Source: Amycolatopsis sp. 2-15 (GTDB taxonomy: Bacteria > Actinomycetota > Actinomycetes > Mycobacteriales > Pseudonocardiaceae). From it: DNA of 64,000 bases. Below, piece by piece: positions 32,451 through 41,085 of this stretch. How positions within the stretch are numbered: the stretch's first letter is position 1; the number at the start of each line of letters is the position of its first letter. The notes beneath the pieces are model-generated. The model had not been told where the DNA came from. It saw only the letters and a list, made by a program, of their open reading frames with translations, and did no database searches. Position numbers and translations under genes: made by a program. Location of the stretch: the NCBI RefSeq assembly GCF_030285625.1, contig NZ_CP127294.1:5984001-6048000 (forward strand). The letters are read 5' to 3'.

Positions 32451-32753
32451 CTTCTGCGAGAAGGAGTGGATCGGATCCGGCCAGCGGAAGCCGTCGAGTC
32501 CGCTGTTGGTCGGTGCGGACCCCTCGCACAGCGGTTGGGGGTCGGGAAGCACGGGTCCATTGCAAGACAGTGCAAATGCTATCGCCTTGGATGGTCAAGG
32601 GAGCCTGAGCGGGACCGGGCTGATCGGCCACAGGCCACGCGGCAGCCTGCACGCGACGGGATGCCGCGATGACAGAAACAGACCGCGATCATCCGGCCGA
32701 TGTGTCCGCCTTGCCGGACATCGTGGCAAACAGCCATGCCTCCCCCCGGATTT

Positions 32754-33438
32754 GACCGGGCCGTGGGTTCGGATGAATTTCGTGGCAAGCGTGGACGGCG
32801 CGGCCACGGTACAAGGCCGTTGCGGCGGGCTCACGCATCCGGCGGACAAGGGGTTTACGACCTGATCCGGGACCGAGCCGATGTGGTGTCGGTCGGCGCG
32901 GGCACGGCGATCGCCGAGGGGTATCGGGGGGTGCGGGATACGGCGAAGCGACGCGTTCGCCGCACGGCCTGGAGTATGCCGCCGGTGCCGCCGATCGCGG
33001 TGGTGACCAGCGGAGAGAGCCTCGACCCCCTGGCGGCGGTGCTGACCGAAACGCTGGAGCCCACCGTGGTGGTGACGTGTTGTCCAATCGGCAGGTGGAC
33101 GCGTACCGAGCTGCCGGCGCCGACGTGGTGCTGTCCGGCGAGAAGCGAGTCGATCTGGCCGCCGGGTTGGCGGAGTTGGGTGCGCGTGGCTGGTGGCGCG
33201 TGGCCTGTGACGGCGGGCCGGGGCTGTTCGCGGGGTGCTGGCCGCCGATCGGGTGGACGCGGTGTGCCTGACGATCTCGCCCTTGCTCGCCGCGTCCGCC
33301 GGTGGGCCGCGGATCCTGTCCGCCGGGCCGGCGGTGCCTTGTCCGTTGTGGCTGGCCTCAGCGGTACCGATGGACGGTGCGCTTCTGTTGAGGTACCACA
33401 CCGAACGCGCCCGGCGCCGCATCAACGCGATCGGCTGA
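32754..33438 (+). pseudogene. RibD-type pyrimidine reductase (DHFR-fold), several frameshifts
   Basis: The homology is read in successive frames: GPWVRMNFVASVDGAATVQG and GLTHPADKGF (to 32865), then LIRDRADVVSVGAGTAIAEG and PPIAVVTSGESLDP, then VDAYRAAGADVVLSGEKRVD and, after a further shift near 33235, AADRVDAVCLTISPLLAASA, ending GALLLRYHTER before a stop at 33438. At least three frame changes are needed, so the gene is dead. The family reduces a pyrimidine intermediate in riboflavin biosynthesis or acts as a DHFR-like reductase. It converges on the dihydropteroate synthase fragment. Confidence 0.75.
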
Positions 33439-33489
33439 CCGTCGGTCCTGACACCGCGGACGCCCGCACGGCACGATGCCTCGCGCTGC

Positions 33490-33845
33490 TCAGGCGAGGC
33501 CATGGACGCACCCTGCGGGTGTCCGGGAGCCTTCGACGGTCGCGACCATCTCGAGTACGTGCCGGTTTCGTTTGACTTCGTGGACGCGGAACATGCCGGC
33601 ACCTGCGCTCGCGGCGAGCGCGGTGGCCGCCAGTGTTCCGTCGATCCGCTCTTGCAGTTCCACGTCGAGCGTTTCGCCGATGAAGTCCTTGTTCGACAAG
33701 GCCATGCGGACCGGCCAGCCGGCGCCCACCAGGTCACGGGTGTGCCGGAGCAGTCGATGCTGTGCCAGGTGTTCTTCCCGAAGTCGTGCGTCGGGTCGAT
33801 CAACACGCCCTCTCGGGGTTGTCCGCCGCCGACGAACTTCCCAGC
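33490..33845 (-). pseudogene. Dihydropteroate synthase fragment (C-terminal half)
   Basis: Minus strand. One frame gives EGVLIDPTHDFGKNTWHS (33775-33845), then after a frameshift RHTRDLVGAGWPVRMALSNK, DFIGETLDVELQERIDGTLA and a normal DHPS ending (RVHEVKRNRHVLEMVATVEG) to 33490. These are core pterin/pABA-site strands of the folate enzyme. The N-terminal half is missing and at least one frameshift is present. Folate and riboflavin pathway relics lie side by side here, perhaps once an operon of host genes disrupted by an insertion. Confidence 0.7.
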
Positions 33846-34024
33846 ACCTGCAACGGCTACAGCAACCGGTTGGTCCCTGTGACACGCCGAACCGCGCTGG
33901 TGTCGCATGCTTGGTCGGTGCCCCGAAGGACGCGGCGGCAGTGTAGGGAACCGCGAATGTCTTAGGCGTGGCTTCTCAGGTGGTCCGCTCGACTGATCAA
34001 CTCCGTTCGAGCAGGATGTCCGCC

Positions 34025-34071
34025 CGTCGCTGTTAACCGGAGGTTTCTTGGTTCGAGTCCAAGCAGGGGAG
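34025..34071 (+). other. 3' fragment of tRNA-Asn (GTT): probable integration (att) scar
   Basis: Starting at the anticodon loop CTGTTAA and running to the 3' end are the variable region, a complete T-arm (CTTGG TTCGAGT CCAAG) and the 3' acceptor strand CAGGGGAG. The 5' half (acceptor, D-arm, 5' anticodon stem) is absent, so no tRNA can form. Breakage at the anticodon loop is what tyrosine integrases leave when an element inserts in a tRNA gene. In that geometry the inserted DNA lies to the left of the fragment and the reconstituted full tRNA beyond it. Confidence 0.65.
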
Positions 34072-34237
34072 TAAAGGTGAGGTCACAGGCCTGGGCTTTT
34101 TGCTACCTTTGAGTAGGGGCGATTTAAGGGCGACAAAAGTTCCGCGGTCCGAAGCTGGTTGGCCGTCGTCCGTCGGCTTGGATGGTGGGGCTGACGGTAA
34201 CGGATTTATGACTCCCTGTCGTCGGTCTGACGCTGGC

Positions 34238-34510
34238 CTATGGAGCAGTGGGTGGATGTGCCGTGACGCTGGGTGGGCTGGTCGCATCGGTCACCGGGGC
34301 GGCGCCGAGATGCTCGAGGATGCGGTTGATGCCGATCTGCAGCCCGATGATCGGCCGATAGAGCACCTCGTCGCGGTCGTTGACGAGCATCGCAATCGCC
34401 ACCTGCGGCAGGTGCACGACGTGGTGGTCGAACCGGTCCCCGGCGTGGACTCGACGTGGGCCAGGGCGAGCCGGATCCAGCGGTTGTCGTATTTATCCGG
34501 ACGGCACCGA
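34238..34510 (-). pseudogene. NUDIX-like protein N-terminal remnant
   Basis: Minus strand: KYDNRWIRLALAHVES, then, one frame over, FDHHVVHLPQVAIAMLVNDR, resembling the N-terminus of NUDIX hydrolases common in actinomycete mobile regions. It then diverges into GLQIGINRILEHLGAAPVTD and stops at 34238 without a NUDIX box. Frameshifted and truncated. It probably formed a pair with the small gene at 34618. Confidence 0.45.
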
Positions 34511-34617
34511 ACCCCGTACCGCGGCGGAGGCGCGCGTACGGGGTTCGGCGGAGGCGCTCACTCGGTCGGTCGGCGGGAGAGTGAGCATCTCCTTTCCGCG
34601 GTGGCGGAGAGTTTCGT

Positions 34618-34812
34618 TCAGGCGGCCAGATCCCGTGCAGGTGGTCTGGTGTCCGGTGCGGGGAAGCGCAGTGTTTCCCGGTCGCGTCCGGCCATCTCGC
34701 AGCCGGGGCGCCAGGTACCCACGTGCGTCCACTGCCGGCCCCACCAGTGACTGATGAGGACGGTGGACCGGAAGCAGACCGGGCACTGCTGGCGAAGAGA
34801 GTCGATCGCCAT
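34618..34812 (-). CDS. Small CxxC protein, 64 aa
   Basis: 64-aa protein from an ATG at 34812 with a GGAGG ribosome site. It starts MAIDSLRQQCPVCFRSTVLI (one CxxC, a possible half zinc site), then ISHWWGRQWTHVGTWRPGCE with a third cysteine. No family name recognised; small proteins of this type occur beside NUDIX genes in actinomycete integrative elements. The intact frame and good ribosome site argue that it is real. Confidence 0.5.
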   Translation of the reverse strand: MAIDSLRQQCPVCFRSTVLISHWWGRQWTHVGTWRPGCEMAGRDRETLRFPAPDTRPPARDLAA

Positions 34813-35010
34813 CGGGAGGGACCTCCGTGTCGGTTTCGCTTCGTACCCCTGAAGTGTTGCTTCTTACTGGCCGTCCGCACATCGGGAGTCCTACGGAGAA
34901 ACTACGTACGCAACGAGGTGGGCCGTTCAGCCCAGCGACACCGCCGCAATGGCGTCGTCGACGACCAGTCGACCTCGATGAGCAGCTCGGTCAGTTGCGG
35001 CCGCGGCTGT

Positions 35011-35276
35011 TCGAAGACGACGTGGCGAGCAAGATCGTGATGAACTGCGCCGCGAACGCCGAGCCGGGAGCCCGGATCATCTCGATGGAGAGGGTGATCG
35101 GCGACACCCCGCGATCCGCGTTCGGCAAGCTGCTCGACGTTCAGACCTTCGTGACGAACCAGGGCCGGGAACGGACCGAGGACGAGTTCCGCGGGATCTT
35201 CGAGGCGGCAGGCCTGACCTGGCGGGGCGTGACGGGAACTCGCTGTGACGTCAGCCTGATCGAAGGGGTTGTGTGA
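35011..35276 (+). pseudogene. SAM-dependent O-methyltransferase, C-terminal fragment
   Basis: The tail of a dimeric small-molecule O-methyltransferase: FEDDVASKIVMNCAANAEPG, ARIISMERVIGD, FGKLLDVQTFVTNQGRERTE and DEFRGIFEAAGLTWRG to the stop at 35276. The dimerisation domain and SAM-binding glycine loop are missing upstream. The stop overlaps the GTG at 35273 of the next gene, so it was the first gene of the ALAS operon before truncation. Confidence 0.7.
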
Positions 35277-36540
35277 GAACGATGTTCGACTTCGATCGAT
35301 TCTTCACCGATCACGTCGACGCCCTGCAAAGCGACGGTCTCTATCGGAATTTCGTGCCGCTGAAGCGAAAGCGGAGCGCCTTCCCGCTGGCCGACGGGCT
35401 CACCGAGGACCGGCCGATCACGGTCTGGTGCGGGTGCGACTACCTGGCCGCGGCACAGAACCCCGATCTGGTGACCACCTTCACCACCGTGGCCTGGGAG
35501 TCCGGTGTCGGGTCCGGTGGCTCGCGCAACATCGGCGGCACGACACCGCACCACGTTGCGCTGGAGCGGGAGGTCGCCGACCTGCACGCCGAGGAGGCGG
35601 GTCTCGTCTTCACGTCGGGTTACGCCGCGAATGAGTCGTCGCTGGGCATTCTGGGCAAGCTGTTTCCCGGTTGCGTGATCTTCTCCGATGAACTGAACCA
35701 CGCGTCGATCATCCAGGGCATCCGGTCGAGCGGCCGGGAGAAGCGGATCTTCCGCCACAACGACCCGCAGCACCTGGACGAACTGCTGGCCGAGTTCGAG
35801 CCCGAGGTGCCGAAGATTGTGGTCACCGAGTCGCTCTTCTCGATGGAAGGCGACGTGGCGCCCCTGCGGGAGATCGCCGCGGTGGCGGACCGGCACGGCG
35901 CGCTGACCTACCTCGACGAGGTGCACGCGGTGGGCGCGTGGGGTCCGCAGGGCGCCGGTGTCGCGGCCGACCTCGGGCTGGCGGACGCGTTCACGCTCGT
36001 GCAGGGAAGCTTGGGCAAGGCCTACGGAGTGTCGGGTGGCTACGTGGTCGGACCGACGGCCGTGATGGACACCATTCGTTCCCACGCACCCGCGTTCATC
36101 TTCACGATCTCCAGCTCGCCCGCCGTCGTGGCGACAGCGCTGGCGTCGGTCCGGCACTTCCGGTCGTCGGACATCGAACGGAAGGCACTGCGGGCCAACG
36201 TCCGGCTGCTCGCCGGGTTGCTGACTGACCACGGCATCCCACCTATGAACAGCGGGACCCACATCCAGCCCATTCTCGTGGGCGACCCGAACGCTGTCGG
36301 CGGCTTTCCCAAGCGCTGCTGGCGGACCACTCGATCTACGTCCAGCCGGTCAACGCGCCGAGTGTGCCGACCGGGACGGAGCGATTGCGGGTGAGCCTCA
36401 CGGCCGCGCATTCCGTCGACGAAATCCAAGAGTTCACGCGAGCGCTGGACAAGCAGTGGGCCCGGCTGGAACTCCCGCGCACGAAGAGCAAGGACTCGAA
36501 GTGGACGCTTCGGAGCCGATCAGCGCGTCGCGGGAGTTGA
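35273..36540 (+). pseudogene. 5-aminolevulinate synthase (ALAS-type) with one frameshift
   Basis: PLP enzyme condensing glycine and succinyl-CoA to 5-aminolevulinate. The GTG at 35273 overlaps the previous stop; the ATG at 35282 (MFDFDRFFTDHVDAL) is the likelier start by homology. Residues typical of the family: GSGGSRNIGGTTPHHVALER, SLFSMEGDVAPLREIA, TYLDEVHAVGAWGP and the PLP lysine in GSLGKAYGVSGG. Near 36303 one base change of frame splits off the C-terminus (SQALLADHSIYVQPVNAPS, PTGTERLRVSLTAAHS) that continues to 36540. Most actinobacteria make ALA from glutamate; an ALAS usually signals a natural-product C5N pathway, but no amide synthetase is seen here. Confidence 0.8.
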
Positions 36541-37034
36541 TCGCGGAATCCCGCTATCTCGCCCTGGCGACCGCCGGACCGTGGATCGCAACGGTGAACT
36601 ACGCGGTGGGCCGGTGCGGCGAACTGCTGTTCTGCTCGCCCCCGGAGGCACGCCATTCGACCGACGTCGAGGCGCGCCGGGAGGTCGCCGTCGCGATCCA
36701 CCGGGCGGTGGACCTCACCACCATCTCGGGTGTGCAGATCGTCGGCCGGTGCAGGCCGGCGGGCCCGGAGGACCTCGATGACAAGCGCAGCCAGTTCTAC
36801 GAGAGCGCGTTCCCGGACCCACTCGTTCGGCAGCAGTGGGAGGTGCCGCTCACCGGCTTCGGGCCGGTGAAACCGCGCATGGTGTACGCGATCACCATCG
36901 ACGAGTGCTGGCTGTTCGACACTCGTAACGCCCAGCAGGGAACCGGGGCGCGGCGGCACGCCGTCGACGCGAAAGCGCTCGTGCTCGCCCTTTCCCGGGA
37001 AGGGAAAAAGGACCATGGACACGCTGGTAGTTGA
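36501..37034 (+). CDS. Pyridoxamine 5'-phosphate oxidase-family split-barrel protein
   Basis: 177 aa from a GTG at 36501 (AAGGA upstream), overlapping the frameshifted ALAS end. FMN/F420-binding split barrel: SRELIAESRYLALATAGPWI, TVNYAVGRCGELLFCSPPEA, RREVAVAIHRAVDLTTISGV and VYAITIDECWLFDTRNA. It may act as a flavin oxidase or reductase in the decayed biosynthetic operon. Overlaps the next gene by 20 bp. Substrate unknown. Confidence 0.75.
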   Translation: MDASEPISASRELIAESRYLALATAGPWIATVNYAVGRCGELLFCSPPEARHSTDVEARREVAVAIHRAVDLTTISGVQIVGRCRPAGPEDLDDKRSQFYESAFPDPLVRQQWEVPLTGFGPVKPRMVYAITIDECWLFDTRNAQQGTGARRHAVDAKALVLALSREGKKDHGHAGS

Positions 37035-38157
37035 CTCCATCGGCAAGGTCGACCGGCGTTCGTGGGACGAACTGGTCGGCAACGACAATTTCTTCAACAG
37101 CCACCAGTGGCTGTCATCACTCGAGCGGACCCGGGGCGAGGCGCCGGTGCTGCTCGCGACCTCGCAGGGCGCCGTCACCGGCGGTGTCGCCACGTGGCGC
37201 GGCACCGGTGACGAGCCCGGGGCACTGGTGACGCCGCTGAAGTTCCGGGCGGATCTGCCGGGACCGTGGCGCCACGAGGTGCTGTGGCTCGGCGCGCGGC
37301 GGCCGGTGTTCAACGACCTCTTGTGCACCGGCGGGCCTGGCCGGCGGGAAACGATGGCCGCGCTGCTCGACCGGGCTCGCGTGGTCGCGTACGACAGCGG
37401 CCTCGGTGCGGTCGTGATGCCGTACACCCCGCTGTCGACGGCGCTGGAGCTGGCGGGAGCCCGGCCGGACGTGAGCGTGGTGCTGCACAGCGCGGACGCG
37501 ACGATCGCCGTTCCCCCGGCGGGAGCGGGGCCACAGTTCGCCGGAGCCCGGCACAAGGACCGCAAGGAATGGCGCCGAGAGCAGCGGATCTTCCAGAGTG
37601 AGGGAAACGTGGCGAAGTGGTTCCCGATGACCGAGGACGTCGTCGCCGAGATCGTTCCGCTGATCGCCCAGACCCGAGAGCGGTACGGCTCAAAAACGGA
37701 CAGCGAAAGCCTGGTCGAGTTCTTTACCGCTCAGCGAACCGCCGGACTGCTGGACGGCGCGGTCGCATGCGTCTGCGAACGGGACGGCCGGACGGTCGCC
37801 GGCGCGGTCTTCTACCGGTACCGGGACGAGCTGTACGGGCTCTTCGTCGGGTTCGGCTATGAGCACGTCGGGCGAGGGTTCCAGTACTTCACGCTGGTGT
37901 TCTACGAGGCCGTGGCCTGGGCGCAGGAGCACGGCGTGCGCCGCTACCGGCTCGCGTTTTCCAGCTACGCGGCCAAAGTCGCCCGGGGTGCTTCGCTGAG
38001 GCCTCTGGCCGCCGTGGTGCTGCCGGCGGCCGAACCGCCGGCCGATCCCGCTCTGATCGACGCGCATAACACGGCGATGACCAGCTGGTTCCGTGACCGG
38101 TTCGGCCATCGGACGCAGGCCCTCACCGACGACTGGGCCCTGGTGGGACAGGCATGA
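37015..38157 (+). CDS. GNAT/FemAB-like acyltransferase-fold protein
   Basis: 380 aa, ATG at 37015 with AGGGAAAAAGG upstream. The N-terminal part begins SWDELVGNDNFFNSHQWLSS, the usual opening of peptidogalycan/GNAT-type (CelD/FemAB) proteins; the C-terminal GNAT-like half has FAGARHKDRKEWRREQRIFQ and VACVCERDGRTVAGAVFYRY, then GFQYFTLVFYEAVAWAQEHG. It probably N-acylates an amine, plausibly a product of the neighbouring ALAS. Overlaps the next ORF by four bases (ATGA). Confidence 0.75.
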   Translation: MDTLVVDSIGKVDRRSWDELVGNDNFFNSHQWLSSLERTRGEAPVLLATSQGAVTGGVATWRGTGDEPGALVTPLKFRADLPGPWRHEVLWLGARRPVFNDLLCTGGPGRRETMAALLDRARVVAYDSGLGAVVMPYTPLSTALELAGARPDVSVVLHSADATIAVPPAGAGPQFAGARHKDRKEWRREQRIFQSEGNVAKWFPMTEDVVAEIVPLIAQTRERYGSKTDSESLVEFFTAQRTAGLLDGAVACVCERDGRTVAGAVFYRYRDELYGLFVGFGYEHVGRGFQYFTLVFYEAVAWAQEHGVRRYRLAFSSYAAKVARGASLRPLAAVVLPAAEPPADPALIDAHNTAMTSWFRDRFGHRTQALTDDWALVGQA

Positions 38158-38534
38158 ACGACCGGGGGCGCGTGTACCGGGAGAGCTGGGTCGAAGGAAT
38201 CCGGAAGTACTTTCTCGGCGAGCCGGACGCCTGCTACCTGAACGGCTAGTCGGCAACCCCGCGATGGCAGCAGGAAGCCGCCAATGCGGTCTTCGACCAG
38301 ACCGTCGCCTTCCTCGAAGCCGGCGAAGGCGGGGCACTAAATCTGACTCGCGCGCAGAAGGGCAGCTTCGTCGCGCTGTGCTGGATGGCGCAGGTGCTGC
38401 GCCACCTCACCGAGCCCAAGCCGGAGTACGTCGCCGAATGGCAGGACCTACCGGCGTGGCAGCGGGACGTGTACACCTACGTCTTCGAGTCGATCGAACA
38501 GCGGTTCGGTCGGCCTCGTTGTGGCGAAGAGTGA
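38154..38534 (+). pseudogene. Unknown 126-codon ORF interrupted by an in-frame amber codon
   Basis: The ATG at 38154 overlaps the previous stop (ATGA). The frame reads MNDRGRVYRESWVEGIRKYF and on to YLNG, then TAG at 38247-38249, and continues in the same frame with TPRWQQEAANAVFDQTVAFL, RAQKGSFVALCWMAQVLRHL and AWQRDVYTYVFESIEQRFGR to TGA at 38532. The downstream part is coherent, helical and amphipathic, so one point mutation probably killed the gene. Family not recognised; it would encode a small helical partner of the operon. Confidence 0.6.
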
Positions 38535-38717
38535 CTCGGCGACTGCGTTGTCGAAACGCGATCCGGCGCAGAGATGGCTGGTCGCTCTCGGGCTCGGGAA
38601 GACGGAAGTGCCGCGTTCGTGCCCTTTGGGCCCTGTTGCCTCAAGGGCAACTGATTGTACGCAATTAAGTTGTACCCTTCAGAAGTAAGCAAGAAGCCCG
38701 ACTTCCGAGGAGTCAGA

Positions 38718-39554
38718 TTGCGCACACGTACCCGCCTCACGAAGATCGTCGCCGCGACGATGGCGCTGGCCGCGGCCGCGGTGTTCGCCGCCGTGCCGTC
38801 GTCGGCGGCGTCGCAGGGGCAGGGGACGCCACAGCACGGGAGCCACAAGGTGAAGCCGACGATCGTGCTGGTGCACGGGGCGTTCGCCGACGCGTCGAGC
38901 TGGAACGGTGAGGTCGAGCGGCTCGAGCGGCTCGGCTACCCCGTGATCGCGGCCGCCAACCCGCTGCGTGGTGTCGCGTCCGACGGGGCCTACATCAAGG
39001 CGTTGGTGGACAGCGTCGACGGCCCGGTCGTGTTGGTCGGGCACTCCTACGGCGGCTCGGTGATCAGTGCCGCGGCGCTGAACGACCCGAAGGTGCAGGC
39101 GCTCGTCTACATCGCGGCCTTCCTTCCCGACCAGGGCGAGTCCGCGGCTGAGCTGTCCGCGAAGTTCCCGGGCAGCACGCTGGGTGACACACTTCAGCAG
39201 GTCGCCCTTCCTGGCGGCGAGACCGACCTCTACGTGAAGCAAGACCTGTTCCCGAAGCAGTTCGCGGCCGACGTCCCGTCGGCGCAGGCGCGCCTGATGG
39301 CCGTCGAGCAGCGACCGATCGCTGCGGTGGGCCTGAACGGCGCCTCTGGCCCGGGTGCATGGAAGAACATCCCCTCGTGGAGCTTGATCCCGACCGGCGA
39401 CAAGAACATCCCGCCGGCGGCGCAGGAGTGGATGGCCAAGCGCGCCCACGCGCACACGGTCGTCGTGCCGGGAGCCTCGCACGCCGTGCTGGTCTCGCGG
39501 CCCGACAAGGTCACCGACATCATCCTCAGCGCGGTCGACGCCACCACCAAGTAA
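38718..39554 (+). CDS. Secreted alpha/beta hydrolase
   Basis: 278 aa from a TTG at 38718 with GAGGAG five bases upstream. The signal peptide (basic start, MALAAAAVFAAVPSSAAS) points to export. Alpha/beta hydrolase fold: VKPTIVLVHGAFADASSW (oxyanion strand), nucleophile S in VGHSYGGSV, then VQALVYIAAFLPDQGES and the catalytic histidine in GASHAVLVSRPD. Looks like an extracellular esterase or lactonase. Upstream (38650-38674) TTGTAC occurs twice around an AT-rich GCAATTAAG, possibly a regulator site. A stem-loop follows at 39567. Confidence 0.9.
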   Translation: MRTRTRLTKIVAATMALAAAAVFAAVPSSAASQGQGTPQHGSHKVKPTIVLVHGAFADASSWNGEVERLERLGYPVIAAANPLRGVASDGAYIKALVDSVDGPVVLVGHSYGGSVISAAALNDPKVQALVYIAAFLPDQGESAAELSAKFPGSTLGDTLQQVALPGGETDLYVKQDLFPKQFAADVPSAQARLMAVEQRPIAAVGLNGASGPGAWKNIPSWSLIPTGDKNIPPAAQEWMAKRAHAHTVVVPGASHAVLVSRPDKVTDIILSAVDATTK

Positions 39555-39566
39555 CGCACTCGACGA

Positions 39567-39599
39567 GCGGAAAGCCCCGGCACTGCCCGGGCTTTCCGC
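39567..39599 (+). terminator. Stem-loop terminator after the secreted hydrolase
   Basis: GCGGAAAGCCC and GGGCTTTCCGC form a perfect 11-base stem around a GC-rich loop, 13 bases after the stop codon. There is no T-tract, as is usual in actinobacteria. Confidence 0.75.
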
Positions 39600-39659
39600 C
39601 TGAGCTCAGGTGCCGGTCAGCCGCTCGACCAACGCGACTTGACGGCGGCCGACCAGGCG

Positions 39660-39913
39660 CGCGCATCGAGCGGGACCTTCACGACGGCGCCTGGCAGCGG
39701 CTGGTTACGCTCGCGTTGCGGCTACGCGCGGCACAGGCGGTGGTGCCGACGGAACTCGCCGAACTGGCCGCCGAGCTCGGCGAGCTTGCCAGCCAAGCCG
39801 CCGGGGCGCTGGACGAGCTGCCCGAGGCCGCGAGCCCGCCCGGAGAAGGAACCAGCCTGCGTGCGGAACTGCCGCTCGCCGGACCCAACCCATCGTCCAC
39901 AATGGATAGCTGA
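39660..39913 (+). pseudogene. Histidine kinase remnant with internal deletion
   Basis: IERDLHDGAWQRLVTLALRL is the phospho-acceptor motif of NarL-type sensor kinases (H in DLHDGA), followed by helices LAELAAELGELASQAAGALD. The frame then jumps to SPPGEGTSLRAELPL, the normal C-terminal end. The whole ATP-binding domain in between is missing, and the sensor part upstream too. It is a collapsed kinase, non-functional as such. Confidence 0.65.
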
Positions 39914-40020
39914 GGTACGGGGCAACTCCGACCGGGTGGACCCCCGTGAGCCCGAGAACCAGCGCCGCGGCGCAGAAGATTGCGGAAGCAATCGGGCGCT
40001 TCACCGGCCCACGCCGGGTG

Positions 40021-40683
40021 TCAGCGAGTGAGTAGAGGGCGGCCGAGAGGAAGCCCGCGGCCGCCGGTTTCGGTGGACATGAGATCGGCGTAGAGGTAGA
40101 CGGAAACCGCGACGAAGGCGAAGACGACGGCGCCGCCCGCGCGGGTGAGGCTGGTGGCGCCGGTCATGGTGCCGGCGAGGAGCAGGGCGAGGGCGATGTC
40201 CACCAAGCCGAGGAGGAGGGTGAAGCTCGACGGCAGGCGCAGGGTCACGAGCGTGAGCATGACGATGGTGATCAACCAGGACAACAGCCAGGCGACCTGG
40301 GCGTCGGTGGCGGAAACGACGGAGGTGCCGAACCAGCCGTGGGCCAGGCTCAGCGTGAGGGCGGCGTAGCTGGCGTAGAACCCGAAGAACACGGCGAACA
40401 GGCTGGCGGATGCGTTCTGCCCGAGGGCTGCGGCCCAGACGGTGGTGATCAACAGCCCCATGGCGGTGCAGGTGCTGAGGATGGCAAGCGTGGCGCCGGA
40501 GGCACCGCCGGGCAGCGCGCCGATGTTGATCAGGCCGAGGCCGATGGCGCCTGCGATGACGGTGGGGATGCCCACGACTCCCGGGTTACCCGCCAGCGGG
40601 TTGGCGGTTGGGGCTTCTAGGTCTGTGGGTTTTCCGGTCGCGCGCGCACCGGGGTCTTGTGCGTGATCGGAGATGACGGTCAT
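40021..40683 (-). CDS. GPR1/FUN34/YaaH (SatP) family acetate/succinate transporter
   Basis: 220-aa membrane protein with six predicted transmembrane helices, ATG at 40683 with AAGGAG. Helices include VGIPTVIAGAIGLGLINIGA, ATLAILSTCTAMGLLITTVW, SLFAVFFGFYASYAALTLSL and LLGLVDIALALLLAGTM. The family exports or imports small carboxylates, coupled to protons. The N-terminal NPLAGNPG stands in place of the more usual NPAPLGL motif. It appears as a single-gene unit. Confidence 0.8.
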   Translation of the reverse strand: MTVISDHAQDPGARATGKPTDLEAPTANPLAGNPGVVGIPTVIAGAIGLGLINIGALPGGASGATLAILSTCTAMGLLITTVWAAALGQNASASLFAVFFGFYASYAALTLSLAHGWFGTSVVSATDAQVAWLLSWLITIVMLTLVTLRLPSSFTLLLGLVDIALALLLAGTMTGATSLTRAGGAVVFAFVAVSVYLYADLMSTETGGRGLPLGRPLLTR

Positions 40684-41085
40684 CGCGGTGCTCCTTCGTG
40701 GTGCGGATCAGATCGGGGCGTCGAGAAGTCGCTGTAGTGCCGCTGCGCCACGCCGACCTCATCTTCGGGATGTGCTCGCCGCAGGTGGCGAAGATCGGGT
40801 TGGCGAGTCGGCGCGCGCAGCCCGCGACCAGGACCATCGGCGGCAGAACGGCGTCGTGGCAGCGTTCATGACATGGGCGGGTCGACCTTCAAGCCGCCGA
40901 CGTCGTGCTGGCAGACAAAGGCCGGCAACCCGAAGTCGCGATGGAGCCCGACACCGCCGGTCGCTGGGGATACGACCGCGGGTGCTTCCTGGCGCACCAG
41001 CACGAGCCAGTCGTCGAGCCGGGCACACGGGATCGCTCGAAACGACGGCGAGCGCAAGCGGCACCGTCCGGCGTCGGCAAGGGCG
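40684..41085. other. 400-bp gap without a recognisable gene
   Basis: Short frames exist on both strands; one minus-strand frame (40866-41057) reads FRAIPCARLDDWLVLVRQEA and ends MS, but it matches no family I know and has no ribosome site. No repeat or RNA gene is seen. Confidence 0.4.

Noticed and set aside
34025..34071. Functional tRNA-Asn gene
   Set aside because: Only the anticodon loop, T-arm and 3' acceptor are present; no D-arm or 5' acceptor strand pairs with them upstream.
38247..38249. TAG as a pyrrolysine or other recoded codon
   Set aside because: No recoding machinery or structure is visible, and neighbouring genes are also damaged by mutation.
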